From: Roseateles noduli
GTDB taxonomy: Bacteria > Pseudomonadota > Gammaproteobacteria > Burkholderiales > Burkholderiaceae_C
Assembly: GCA_002205125.1 (NCBI GenBank)
Contig: NIOE01000002.1
Coordinates: 186,001 to 250,000 of the forward strand
Reading direction: 5' to 3'
Length of the DNA stretch: 64,000 nt
Below are positions 36,001 through 43,086 of this stretch, piece after piece (positions within the stretch are counted from its first letter, which is position 1; every line of letters begins with the position of its first letter). Under the pieces are notes generated by a model, which saw only the letters and a list, made by a program, of their open reading frames with translations, was not told where the DNA came from and ran no database searches. The translations under genes and the position numbers were made by a program.

Positions 36001-36332
36001 TTGTCGGCCGCGGCGCTGATCTCGAAGCGCTGGCTGGCGGCATCGCTGCACGGCGCCTGCAGGGTCTTGGCGCCGTCGACCAGGCTCGCGCCTTCGATGT
36101 CGAGGCACATCCCGGACTGGACGGCGCGCAGGCGGTATTGACTGACGGGGAACGCCGTCGCGGCGGCGCGTGCCTGCGCGTTCGCGTGATCGGCCTCGGC
36201 CGGGCTCGCCGACGGGTCCGAGGCGTTGCCGCCGCCGCAGGCGCTCAGCAGCACGCTGGCGGCCAGGGCGATCGTGGTCGTGGCCGGCGCGGCCTGGCGC
36301 TTGCCGAAGCTCGGCCTGGAGGACTGGTGCAT
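33090..36332 (-). CDS. Large lipoprotein with ricin-type lectin, Pro-rich linker and haem c motif
   Basis: 1080 residues. Start ATG 36332 (MHQSSRPSFGKRQ) leads into a lipoprotein signal with lipobox LLSACGGG, so it is probably outer-membrane anchored. Residues about 65-200 are a ricin B-type beta-trefoil: three repeats with SGMCLDIEG, SGKNLDVSD and TGKCLDVKD and the QRF/QRW cores. A Pro/Ala linker of about 70 residues follows. The next region has a beta-sandwich look (LVIRCHRCGFYNSPEFEALS...). A single CASCH haem c site lies near residue 475. The remaining 600 residues are Trp/Tyr-rich, with FYMAPHMLYVDEQTP and WSGASEGPMDWPYHM; I recognise no family. A lectin plus haem suggests redox chemistry at a bound glycan. 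It converges with the polyuronate locus, 31 bases away, and may belong to it. I know no characterised protein with this layout. Confidence 0.82.
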   Translation of the reverse strand: MHQSSRPSFGKRQAAPATTTIALAASVLLSACGGGNASDPSASPAEADHANAQARAAATAFPVSQYRLRAVQSGMCLDIEGASLVDGAKTLQAPCSDAASQRFEISAAADNSYALRNVRSGKNLDVSDISKANGALIQQWGYGGGANQRFAITAKGDAFQIVAKHTGKCLDVKDFSLAAGGRIQQWDCGNNDNQRWRLQATGTQGPAPTPPPAPAPSPTPPPPAPAPSPTPPPPPPPPPPPPPPPAPPPGPAPAPGPAPAPGPAPTLTLPIEVLGAGAPDAPTVVGAELSLDAASLSTATQLVIRCHRCGFYNSPEFEALSKPLTAIAGSLRVVGAANANNSSAAAWIPISDTGVQLDDVERSHGGVNGGLLTIRFRVPLDSTARARLVASPATNRIEFRFNGTDGNSNGFRILDLQLQDANGRNLATNPRRWSDISAEKTAGRAWTADADAGKALWNASGLLLKSPVVNTKMRAACASCHAATGRDLQYFNYSNNSIVQRSRFHGLSETQGKQIAAYLRAALTNVPHVPQATPWNPPYQPGPGLDSKPVVEWAAGAGLDAVLPDAKSFVNVFAGKSANSSTAVTQAELDAAMDPSPGKVLNTREMPIPLQLPDWNAWLPITHPLDIWTPDAGQSQGLFETQGDTGSNPIKVVKRIADWLQANKNPNGVYGDWSHLSADQRERAMYWLTDPGMRILDFVGGGRGSRVSSNPSQPFGAEIGGRKLQALLSSSTQSSATALYPNAKAGYSKEAFIERAMFGMIHWMGVKQWELAHEYGLEGQTTSFRGKKDASGKWVGEGEKRGWPFSWPRVFYMAPHMLYVDEQTPQGKREFYFSWEPRLTSYYRTNQWYQLQMTVNPGWSGASEGPMDWPYHMGFTTAVVDDLMTAKAPSQVSASHLARYFQVRTKLAQLANTNLSFNKPDPQAPTDLFRNEGHRSRASLAIHKLGVGEVVDRGPESWKKSRFRLLDDVTPGLHLMFINSSISLYNAMYANTTYEQWRRCDPNALFGSEPEIRSGFRFCLDAKRKPLPLNSKGQPHLVGGWVDWTSEQYITWSVISARNHGAEAQRLKTFSDWSGRMWRE

Positions 36333-36576
36333 GCGCGTCTCCCGCTGGAATGTGTCTGGATTGCTTCCATTCTTCCGACGAGCTGAAAGCGCTTCCAACA
36401 GGCAGAGGCAAGAGCTGCAATCAACGGTAAACGCGGCGGGACGCGCTACCTCTTCCGGGTGGTCCGGCCCCGCAGACTGCGAAATCGTGGGCGACAGCGG
36501 GCCGCCGGACCGCCCGGATCCGGGAGATCGTCACCGTCTGGCACACTGCGCGGCCTTGCGCAGTACCCTCCATCCC

Positions 36577-37839
36577 ATGCCTACCTCCGAATCTCCCCGC
36601 CGCGCCGTCGTCATCGGCGGCGGCCCCGCCGGCCTCATGGCCGCCGAACGGCTCGCCCACGCCGGGCTGTCCGTCGACCTCTACGACGCGATGGCCTCGG
36701 TCGGCCGCAAGTTCCTCCTGGCAGGCAAGGGCGGTCTGAACCTGACGCACTCGGAGTCGCGACCCGACTTCGATACGCGCTACTTCGAGCGCCAGTCCCA
36801 GGTCGGCACCTGGCTGGACCGCTTCGACGGCGAAGCGCTGCGCGCCTGGGCCCAGGGCCTCGGCGTCGAGACCTTCGTCGGGACGTCCGGACGCGTGTTC
36901 CCCAAGGACCTGAAGGCCGCGCCCATGCTGCGCGCCTGGCTGTCCCGCCTGCGCGCGCAGGGCGTGCGCTTCCACATGCGCCATCGCTGGCTGGGCTGGA
37001 ACGAGGCCGGCGCGCTGCGCTTCACTTCCTCCGAAGGCGAGACCACCGTGAGCGCGGATGCCGTCGTGCTCGCGCTGGGCGGGGCTTCGTGGCCGCAGCT
37101 GGGCTCGGACGGCGCCTGGGCGCCGCTGCTGGCGGAGACCGGCGCGACCGTGTCGCCGCTGCGGGCCGCCAACTGCGGTTTCGATCTGGGCGCGCCTCGC
37201 GACGGCGCAGCGACCGGCTGGTCGCCGTTCTTCGCCGAGAAATTCGCGGGTCAGCCGCTCAAGCAGGTGACGCTGAGCGCCGAAGGCGTCGACGGTCGTC
37301 GCTTCTCCCGCCAGGGCGAGTTCGTCGTGACCGCGACGGGCATCGAAGGCTCGCTGGTCTACGCCGCCTCCGCCCTGCTGCGCGAGAAGATCGAGCGCGA
37401 CGGCGAGGCGCTCGTCCACCTGGACCTGCTGCCGGGCCGCGATGCGTCGTGGGTGCTGGAGCAGGTCGCGCATCCGCGCGGCTCGCGCTCGCTGTCCTCG
37501 CACCTGAAGAGCCGCCTGAACATCGAAGGCCTGAAGGCCGGCCTGCTGCACGAGGTGCTGACCAAGGACGAATACGCCGACACGGCGACGCTCGCGCGCA
37601 CGCTGAAGGCGCTGCCGCTGCGCCTGCGCGCCGCGCGCCCGGTCGCCGAGGCGATCAGCACGGCGGGCGGGGTGACGATCGAGTCGCTCGACGAGCGGCT
37701 GATGCTGAAGGCCCGACCCGGCGTGTTCGTCGCCGGCGAGATGCTGGACTGGGAAGCGCCGACGGGCGGCTATCTGCTGACGGCGGCGATGGCCAGCGGT
37801 CTGGTGGCCGGAGAGGGCGCGGCGGGCTACCTGCGCTGA
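36577..37839 (+). CDS. NAD(P)/FAD-dependent flavoprotein, HI0933/YhiN family
   Basis: 420 residues. Start ATG 36577 gives MPTSESPRRAVVIGGGPAGLMAAERLAHAG with the FAD-binding GGGPAGLMAAE at the N-terminus; earlier in-frame codons do not extend the domain. The family marks GRKFLLAGKGGLNLTHSES and VFPKDLKAAPML follow, then VVLALGGASWPQLGSDGAW, and the C-terminal TAGGVTIESLDERLMLKARPGVFVAGEMLDWEAPTGGY region, split here by ordinary residues. These proteins bind FAD tightly; their physiological substrate is mostly unknown. The gene stands alone, divergent from the lectin lipoprotein, with about 240 bases between them and no obvious operator. Confidence 0.93.
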   Translation: MPTSESPRRAVVIGGGPAGLMAAERLAHAGLSVDLYDAMASVGRKFLLAGKGGLNLTHSESRPDFDTRYFERQSQVGTWLDRFDGEALRAWAQGLGVETFVGTSGRVFPKDLKAAPMLRAWLSRLRAQGVRFHMRHRWLGWNEAGALRFTSSEGETTVSADAVVLALGGASWPQLGSDGAWAPLLAETGATVSPLRAANCGFDLGAPRDGAATGWSPFFAEKFAGQPLKQVTLSAEGVDGRRFSRQGEFVVTATGIEGSLVYAASALLREKIERDGEALVHLDLLPGRDASWVLEQVAHPRGSRSLSSHLKSRLNIEGLKAGLLHEVLTKDEYADTATLARTLKALPLRLRAARPVAEAISTAGGVTIESLDERLMLKARPGVFVAGEMLDWEAPTGGYLLTAAMASGLVAGEGAAGYLR

Positions 37840-37853
37840 CTCCAGCCGGCGCG

Positions 37854-37913
37854 TGAGCCGCATTTGACGAAATACGGCTCAAAAGATGAGCCGTAAATGT
37901 CAGAATGCGGCTC
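37854..37913. promoter_or_regulatory. Double inverted-repeat operator of the Fic gene
   Basis: Four copies of TGAGCCG(C/T)A, alternating in direction, at 37854-37863, 37872-37881 (inverted), 37887-37896 and 37904-37913 (inverted). They form two 28-base units, each with seven-base arms TGAGCCG/CGGCTCA, separated by AAAGA. The inner pair also forms the nine-base stem TACGGCTCA/TGAGCCGTA (37873-37895). The last half-site overlaps the Fic start codon, so a bound protein would block both promoter and translation start. The likely binder is the winged-helix tail of the Fic protein itself. Confidence 0.72.
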
Positions 37914-39092
37914 ATGACCCGAAAGTCAGCCCCGACGACCTGGATCTGGCAGCGTCCCGACTGGCCGGATTTCCATTACGACGCCCAGGCCGTCGCGCCC
38001 GACCTGTTCGAGGCCTACGTCACCCACGGCATGGTGGAGGGCAAGGCGATGGCCATCGGGCTCGGCGTGACGAGTCCCGTGGTGCTGGATGTCTTCGCCG
38101 ACGAGGTCATCGCGACGGCCGCGATCGAAGGGGAACGGCTGTCCGCCGATGCGGTGCGCTCGTCGCTGCTGCGGCGGATGGGGTTGAGCGAGGAGGGTCC
38201 GGTCGACCGTCACGTCGACGGACTCGTGGCGATGATCGCCGATGCGACGGGCCGCATCGACCAGCCGCTGGACGAGGATCGCCTCTGCCGCTGGCAGGCG
38301 GCGCTGTTCCCGACCGGCCTTTCCGGACTCCAGCGCATCGCCGTGGGCCGCTACCGGGATCACGCGGATCCCATGCAGATCGTCAGCGGGCGCCCGGGCC
38401 GCGAGGTCGTCCACTACCAGGCTCCCGCGTCGCGCGACGTCCCGGCCGAGATGCAGCGTTTCCTCGCCTGGTTCGAGGCCACCAGGCCCCGCAAGGGCGT
38501 GCCGCAGTCGCTGGAAGGGCCGAGGCTGGACGGCCTCGCGCGCGCGGCGATCGCGCACTTCTGGTTCGAGAGCATCCACCCGTTCGAGGACGGCAACGGC
38601 CGGGTCGGCCGCGCCATCATCGACATGGCGATCGCCCAGCATCTCCGGCCGCCGATGCGACTGCACAGCCTGTCCCGACAACTGCTGACCGCGCGGACGG
38701 AGTACTACGCGGCGCTGGAGGGCTCGCGCGGCGGCATGGATCTGACGGCATGGGTCCGGTGGTTCGTGCGCCAGTACACGCGGGCCTGCGACGCCGCCAA
38801 CCACGTCATGGACACCGCCGTCCAGAAGCGCCGCTTCTGGGACACGCAGGCCGCCGGCGAGCTGCCGGAGCGCCGGCGCAAGGTGCTGCAGCGCCTGCTC
38901 GACGACGGGGACGGCGGCTTCCTCGGCGGGCTCAATGCCGAGAAGTACATGAAGATGACCGGCGTGTCGAAGGCGACGGCGACGCGCGACCTGTCGGAGA
39001 TGACCGCGGCCGGTCAGCTGCGCGCGCATGGCGTCGGCAAGGCGATGCGCTACTACGTCGACGTGCCCGGGTGGACGCACGGCATCGCTTAG
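37905..39092 (+). CDS. Fic family AMP-transferase-type protein with N-terminal inhibitory motif and C-terminal winged helix
   Basis: 395 residues from ATG 37905 (ATG 37914 also possible). The N-terminal region (TTWIWQRPDWPDFHYDAQ) matches the DUF4172-type cap found on this Fic subgroup. The inhibitory motif (S/T)xxxE(G/N) is present as TAAIEG, residues 71-76, so the enzyme is of the N-terminally auto-inhibited class. The active-site loop HPFEDGNGRVGR (residues 225-236) is complete, with catalytic His225; such enzymes usually transfer AMP to a protein hydroxyl. The C-terminal part (about residues 320-395) is a winged helix, MKMTGVSKATATRDLSEM followed by LRAHGVGKAMRYYV, so the protein can probably bind DNA. 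Together with the inverted-repeat operator that overlaps its start codon, this suggests autoregulation. No separate antitoxin gene is next to it. Confidence 0.92.
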   Translation: MRLMTRKSAPTTWIWQRPDWPDFHYDAQAVAPDLFEAYVTHGMVEGKAMAIGLGVTSPVVLDVFADEVIATAAIEGERLSADAVRSSLLRRMGLSEEGPVDRHVDGLVAMIADATGRIDQPLDEDRLCRWQAALFPTGLSGLQRIAVGRYRDHADPMQIVSGRPGREVVHYQAPASRDVPAEMQRFLAWFEATRPRKGVPQSLEGPRLDGLARAAIAHFWFESIHPFEDGNGRVGRAIIDMAIAQHLRPPMRLHSLSRQLLTARTEYYAALEGSRGGMDLTAWVRWFVRQYTRACDAANHVMDTAVQKRRFWDTQAAGELPERRRKVLQRLLDDGDGGFLGGLNAEKYMKMTGVSKATATRDLSEMTAAGQLRAHGVGKAMRYYVDVPGWTHGIA

Positions 39093-39101
39093 CGCTCGGC
39101 C

Positions 39102-39806
39102 TCAAGCCCCGGGATTCGACTCCCGCGCCGAAGCCGAAGCCGAAGCCGACGGCGACGCCAACGCCACCGTCAACGCAAACGGCTTGAAGCCTTTCGCCGC
39201 CACGACGTACGGCGCCATCAGGATCAGCGCCTCGGTGGCGCGTGCGCTCGCCAGGCCGCCGAGGTCGAGGACCCACTCGTCCGGCCACCCGAGCGACGCC
39301 AGCAGCGCGCGCACCTGCGCCTTGGCGCCGGCATCCTCCGCGCTGAGGAAGGCCTGCGCCGGCGCGCCCAGACTGCGCGGCGCGCTCATGACGCTGAAGA
39401 GCATCGTGTTCAGCGTCTTCACGACGCGGGTCTCCGGCAGCGCCGCCTGGATCCGCTCGGCCAGGCTGCCGTCGGGATACAGCAGGCCGCCGGGTGCGCC
39501 GTCGGGCTGACGCACGGTGGCGTTGGAGACATCCACGAGGACCTTGTCCCGCAACGGCACCCGCAGACTGGTGAGCAGGTCCAGCGCCGTGTGACCCGGC
39601 GTGGCGTGGAAGACGACGGGCGACGCCGCGGCGGCTTCGGCCAGCGTGGCGTGGCGGACCGGCGGCCCTTGCCATGCGGCAGCGCCCGAGGAGAGGCTCC
39701 GATGTCCGACCGTCACGGCGTGACCCCGCTCGGCGAAGGCGCGCGCCAGGTGGGCGCCGACGCGTCCCGCGCCGAGGATGCTGACGGGTTGACGATCGCC
39801 GCTCAT
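39102..39806 (-). CDS. NAD(P)-binding Rossmann protein, F420-reductase-like
   Basis: 234 residues. N-terminal dinucleotide-binding motif ILGAGRVGAHLARAFAERGH, then VFHATPGHTALDLL and DVSNATVRQPDG, the layout of NADPH-dependent F420 reductase-like proteins; VVKTLNTMLFSVM occupies the place of the usual KAFN-T loop. The C-terminus carries a Ser/Ala run (SPSASASASARE) encoded by a GCCGAA hexamer repeat. Start ATG 39806 overlaps the stop of the IMPase-like gene upstream (ATGA), so the two are translated together; both are divergent from a LysR regulator. Its actual substrate is unknown, and F420 use is not implied. Confidence 0.88.
   Translation of the reverse strand: MSGDRQPVSILGAGRVGAHLARAFAERGHAVTVGHRSLSSGAAAWQGPPVRHATLAEAAAASPVVFHATPGHTALDLLTSLRVPLRDKVLVDVSNATVRQPDGAPGGLLYPDGSLAERIQAALPETRVVKTLNTMLFSVMSAPRSLGAPAQAFLSAEDAGAKAQVRALLASLGWPDEWVLDLGGLASARATEALILMAPYVVAAKGFKPFALTVALASPSASASASARESNPGA
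39127..39144. repeat. Hexanucleotide repeat GCCGAA x3
   Basis: Three perfect copies plus a fourth (GCCGAC), in frame near the 3' end of the NAD(P)-binding protein gene; they encode a Ser-Ala run at its C-terminus. Confidence 0.75.
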
Positions 39807-40675
39807 GCCGTTGCTCCCAGCACGGCCAGCGCCTCGCGTCGGATGCCCGGCGCGCAGGCCAGGAAGTCCTCGCTCGCGAAGGTCCAGGGCCGGCCTTGCA
39901 GGTCGGTCACCGAGCCGCCCGCTTCCGACACGAGCAGTGCGCCCGCCGCGAGACCGGAGCGCACATCGCTGTGCTGCCAGAAGGCGTCGGTCTGTCCGCC
40001 GGCGACCAGCGCCAGCTGGAAGGTGCCCGGCACCGTCATCCGCACGACGAGCGCGGCGTTCAGCATCGCCGTCACCGACTCCCCGATGCGTCGGTAGGTC
40101 TGCGCAGACTCGCCCGGCCTGGCCTGCCCCGTGGTCACGATGGCGGCTCTGAGTTCGGTCTTGGTGGAAGGCTGCAAGGGGCGGCCGTCGACGGCGGCGA
40201 TGCCGCTACCGCGCACCGCCGTGTAGAGGCGGTCGGCCGCAGGCTCGTACACGGCCGTGAGGTGAGGCGCACCGTCGCGCACCAGCGTCGCGCTGATGCC
40301 CCATTCGGGCAGGCCGTGCACGTGGTTCACGTTGCCTTCGACGGCATCGAAGATCCACCAGTCGCCGGCCGGCAGCTCGCCGCCTTCCAGTTCATCGTCC
40401 ACCCAGCCCGCGGTCGGGAGGGCGCGTTCCAGCAGTCTCCGCGCAACGGCGATCGATGCGTCGTCGTTGGCGTGGATGGCGCGGACGAGGTGGTCCAGGT
40501 CGTCGGGTGTCCGGGTGTGCTCGCTGAATGTCGCCAGGAGATGTCGACCGGTGAGGCGGACCGCCGCGACGGTGGCGGCGAGGACGGCGCCGTCGGTCCG
40601 GGAGGAAGCGGCGATGTCGGCAAGCCGTTCGGCGGCCTGGCGTTCAGTGTCGAGACCGGGTTGGAGAGAGGTCAT
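39803..40675 (-). CDS. Inositol monophosphatase family protein with divergent metal motif
   Basis: 290 residues from ATG 40675 (MTSLQPGLDTERQ); the open frame continues upstream only across the LysR gene's sequence. It follows the IMPase plan: a metal region at WVDDELEGGELPAGDWWIFDAVEGNVNHVHG and the C-terminal SDVRSGLAAGALLVSEAGGSVTD. In standard members the first motif reads DPxDGTTN; here it is DAVEGNVN, so the second Asp is Glu and the following Thr is Asn. The WD-x-AAG end motif reads HSDVRSGLAAG, keeping the Asp. Metal binding may be altered, or the enzyme may act on an unusual phosphate ester. It is the first gene of a two-gene unit with the NAD(P)-binding protein and is divergent from a LysR regulator. 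Confidence 0.85.
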   Translation of the reverse strand: MTSLQPGLDTERQAAERLADIAASSRTDGAVLAATVAAVRLTGRHLLATFSEHTRTPDDLDHLVRAIHANDDASIAVARRLLERALPTAGWVDDELEGGELPAGDWWIFDAVEGNVNHVHGLPEWGISATLVRDGAPHLTAVYEPAADRLYTAVRGSGIAAVDGRPLQPSTKTELRAAIVTTGQARPGESAQTYRRIGESVTAMLNAALVVRMTVPGTFQLALVAGGQTDAFWQHSDVRSGLAAGALLVSEAGGSVTDLQGRPWTFASEDFLACAPGIRREALAVLGATA

Positions 40676-40732
40676 GGTGCGGTTCCGTGATGTCGATGAA
40701 CGCATTGTTGGCAGCCGTTCGATTAACATCAA

Positions 40733-40747
40733 ATCAATTGAATTGAT
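40733..40747. promoter_or_regulatory. 15-bp AT-rich palindrome between IMPase-like and LysR genes
   Basis: ATCAATT-G-AATTGAT is a perfect palindrome in an otherwise GC-rich region and lies in the divergent promoter region, just ahead of (or overlapping) the LysR start. It contains the T-N11-A spacing expected of a LysR-type site and is a likely binding site for the adjacent regulator. Confidence 0.5.
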
Positions 40748-40763
40748 GGGTGAGTTAACCGGA

Positions 40764-41675
40764 ATGCAACTGGACATGAACCTGCTCGTGGCGCTGGACG
40801 CGCTGCTGGACGAAGGCAGCGTGGGCGGCGCGGCCGCGCGCATGCACGTGAGTTCGCCGGCGATGAGCCGTACCCTGGACCGGATCCGCCACATGACGGG
40901 CGACGCGATCCTGGTGCGCAACGGCCGCGCCATGACGCCCACGCCGTATGCGCTGTCCATCCAGACGGACGTGCATGACGTGGTGCTGAGGGCACGGACG
41001 GTGCTGGCGCGGCAGAGCCGGTTCGACATCGCCGAGGTGGAACGCACCTTCACGATCCAGTGCCACGACGCGCTGGCCGCGGCGCTGGGCCCGCCGCTGC
41101 TGGCCGCGCTGCGCAAGGCCGCGCCGCGCGCGGTCCTGCGCATGCCGGCGGAGAGTGCCTCGGACGCCCAGGAACTTCGGCAAGGGCAGGTCGACCTCCA
41201 GATCGGCGCGGCCATCCCCGCGCATGGCGACGTCCTGCACGAGGTCCTCGGCGAGGACCGTCCGGTGGTGGTGATGCGCGCCCGGCATCCGCTGGCGGGC
41301 GGCAAGCTGACGCTGCGCGGTTATGCGGAGGCGGAACACGTCACGGTTTCCCGGCGTGGTCGGCTGCGCGACGCGGTGGACGACGCGCTCGCCGCCCAAG
41401 GGCTGGCGCGCCGGGTGGTCGCGGCCGCGCCGACGGTGGCCGCAGCGCTGGCCTGGGTCGCCGCCGCCGACCTGGTGACGCTGGTCCCGGAGCGGATCAG
41501 CGCCGGCACCGCGCGCTCGCTGAAGCTCAAGGTGGCGGCGATCCCGCTGCGGACGCCGGCGCTGCCCGTCGTCGTCACCTGGCATCGACGCCATGAGGGC
41601 GACCAGGCTCATGCGTGGCTGCGGGAGCAGGTGCGCCGGGTGGTGGCGGCGCTGCTCGCGCCCGGCGACGCCTGA
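40764..41675 (+). CDS. LysR family transcriptional regulator
   Basis: 303 residues from ATG 40764 (MQLDMNLLVALDALL), with GGGTGAG about nine bases upstream; in-frame ATG 40746 overlaps the palindrome and is less likely. HTH: DEGSVGGAAARMHVSSPAMSRTLDRIR. The effector domain (about residues 95-300) includes VDLQIGAAIPAHGDVLHEVL and the DLVTLVPERIS stretch, the NodD/PcpR-like layout. It is divergent from the IMPase-like/NAD(P)-binding pair and probably controls it and itself. Confidence 0.93.
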   Translation: MQLDMNLLVALDALLDEGSVGGAAARMHVSSPAMSRTLDRIRHMTGDAILVRNGRAMTPTPYALSIQTDVHDVVLRARTVLARQSRFDIAEVERTFTIQCHDALAAALGPPLLAALRKAAPRAVLRMPAESASDAQELRQGQVDLQIGAAIPAHGDVLHEVLGEDRPVVVMRARHPLAGGKLTLRGYAEAEHVTVSRRGRLRDAVDDALAAQGLARRVVAAAPTVAAALAWVAAADLVTLVPERISAGTARSLKLKVAAIPLRTPALPVVVTWHRRHEGDQAHAWLREQVRRVVAALLAPGDA

Positions 41676-41776
41676 AAGCCCGCCGCCAACAATGCGACCC
41701 GGGAATCCGGGACGCCCGGCGCGCTCCCGGCCTCCGGTCATGCGGCTGACACGAAGCTCGGCGACGCTGCGTCGAG

Positions 41777-42358
41777 ATGCGCTCAGCGACCGGATCCCTC
41801 GCCCGCACCCTCGCCGGCTGGCTCCGCCAGGCGCGAGGCGCGCTGCTGTTGCTGCTGTGCGCTGCGATTCCCTTGTACGGCGCAGCAGGGGCGCGGCTGA
41901 CGACGCTGGGACCGGCGCATCACCACCGCGACGCGTCCGTGGCCGATCACGATCACGACGCGCCGTCGTTCGAGCAGACCTGGCGCGATCTGGTCCATCG
42001 GGGGCTGCAGGCGCTGGCGGGGCAGGAGACCTCGAAGGTCCTCGAGAGCGCGCGGGCTCGGCAGCAGCAGGTGCAGCTGCAGTTCCAGCGCGGCGCGAAT
42101 CCCGCGCATGTCCATGCCCACGGCCTGTTCGAACGCCACCATCATCTGGCCGACGATTCGACCGTCGTGCTGGACGACCACGATGGGCCATCCTTGAGCG
42201 ACGCGGCGGCGCTGGGCGGGTACGTCCTGCCCATGGCGAACGTCGACATGCCGAGGATCCCCATGCCTGTCGACGCCAACGGCCATTGGCCCGTGACCGC
42301 GCCGCCTTCGTGGCGGAGCGTCGGCGAGGCGCGCCTGGAGCGGCCACCCCGGCGCTGA
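41777..42358 (+). CDS. Exported histidine-rich protein, function unknown
   Basis: 193 residues. N-terminal signal or anchor (LRQARGALLLLLCAAIPLYGAAG), then histidine clusters: GPAHHHRDASVADHDHDAP, AHVHAHGLFERHHHLADD and LDDHDGP. The pattern His/Asp-rich, exported and short suggests metal (Zn, Ni, Co or Cu) binding in the periplasm, as in leader proteins of metal-efflux operons; no such pump is in the window. Start ATG 41777 is the first with a good signal peptide. It stands 100 bases after the LysR gene and about 200 before the YdaS-like gene, probably on its own transcript. Confidence 0.7.
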   Translation: MRSATGSLARTLAGWLRQARGALLLLLCAAIPLYGAAGARLTTLGPAHHHRDASVADHDHDAPSFEQTWRDLVHRGLQALAGQETSKVLESARARQQQVQLQFQRGANPAHVHAHGLFERHHHLADDSTVVLDDHDGPSLSDAAALGGYVLPMANVDMPRIPMPVDANGHWPVTAPPSWRSVGEARLERPPRR

Positions 42359-42556
42359 ACGGCCTTCACGACGCGCGAACACGTCCGTGCCACGGCGCCG
42401 ACGTCGCGCGTGTCGCCGTTCCGCATCGTCCGGGTCGCCGCCGCTGCCGCCAACGCTACTGTTGCGGCGCCCGCCCGATGAGGTCACGCCGCCGTCGCCC
42501 GCAGGACGACACGGCGCCATCGGCTGCCCGCTCACGCGGCAGCAGGATCTCTCGTC

Positions 42557-42901
42557 ATGGAAACTCTTGGAACCCACTTTGCGGGCGCCTTCGCAGGCGC
42601 TCGAGACATCGGCATCGACACCAACACCGACACCGGCTCGCCGATGTCGTCTCCAACCTGGCAGGTCGCCGTCGACCGCGCCGTGCGCCTGTGCGGCAGC
42701 CAGGCCGCGTTGGCCCGACATCTGAAAGTCCCCCGCCAGCACGTCAGCGAGGCCCGCACCGGCGGTCGCACGATCCCGACGGATCGTCTGCCCGCGCTCG
42801 GCGAGCTGGTCCACATGACGCCCGCCGAGCTGTGGACCTTGCAGGAGATCGCCAACATGCCCCGGCGCAACCCGTTCGCGCGGGAGTGCGACGGCCTCTA
42901 G
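42557..42901 (+). CDS. YdaS-like HTH regulator
   Basis: Up to 114 residues from ATG 42557; the HTH itself begins at about residue 35, so an internal ATG at 42644 (MSSPTWQVAVDRAVRLCG) is an equally good start. The core AVDRAVRLCGSQAALARHLKVPRQHVSEARTGGR is the YdaS-type Cro-like fold, usually found in prophages or as chromosomal stress regulators. The stretch IDTNTDTGSP in the longer form comes from repeated ACC/GAC codons. No phage genes surround it. Downstream, before csbD, lies an array of five 11-base repeats that might be its target (inference). Confidence 0.75.
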   Translation: METLGTHFAGAFAGARDIGIDTNTDTGSPMSSPTWQVAVDRAVRLCGSQAALARHLKVPRQHVSEARTGGRTIPTDRLPALGELVHMTPAELWTLQEIANMPRRNPFARECDGL

Positions 42902-42910
42902 AACCGCCTG

Positions 42911-42965
42911 TGAACGGCCCTTGAACGGTCCCTGGGCGGCCCGTGAACGGGCCATGAACAAGCCT
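42911..42965. repeat. Five 11-bp direct repeats, consensus TGAACGGNCCN
   Basis: Units begin at 42911, 42922, 42933, 42944 and 42955, each exactly 11 bases. The third is degenerate (TGGGCGGCCCG) and the last partly so. They lie in the gap between the YdaS-like gene and csbD, on the same face of the helix, so they could bind a protein in a row. Confidence 0.7.
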
Positions 42966-43086
42966 GTAGGACCACACCGACGGCAGGACGCGCTGCCCGC
43001 CGTCACGCCGCGGACGGCGCCGCGCCTAGGATGAACTCCGTGCCATCGCACCCTGCGAGATACGCAGTAACTTCCTGGAGTAGACG

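Noticed and set aside
37926-39080. Antisense frame over the Fic gene
   Set aside because: No motif or ribosome site; the plus strand has the complete Fic active site.
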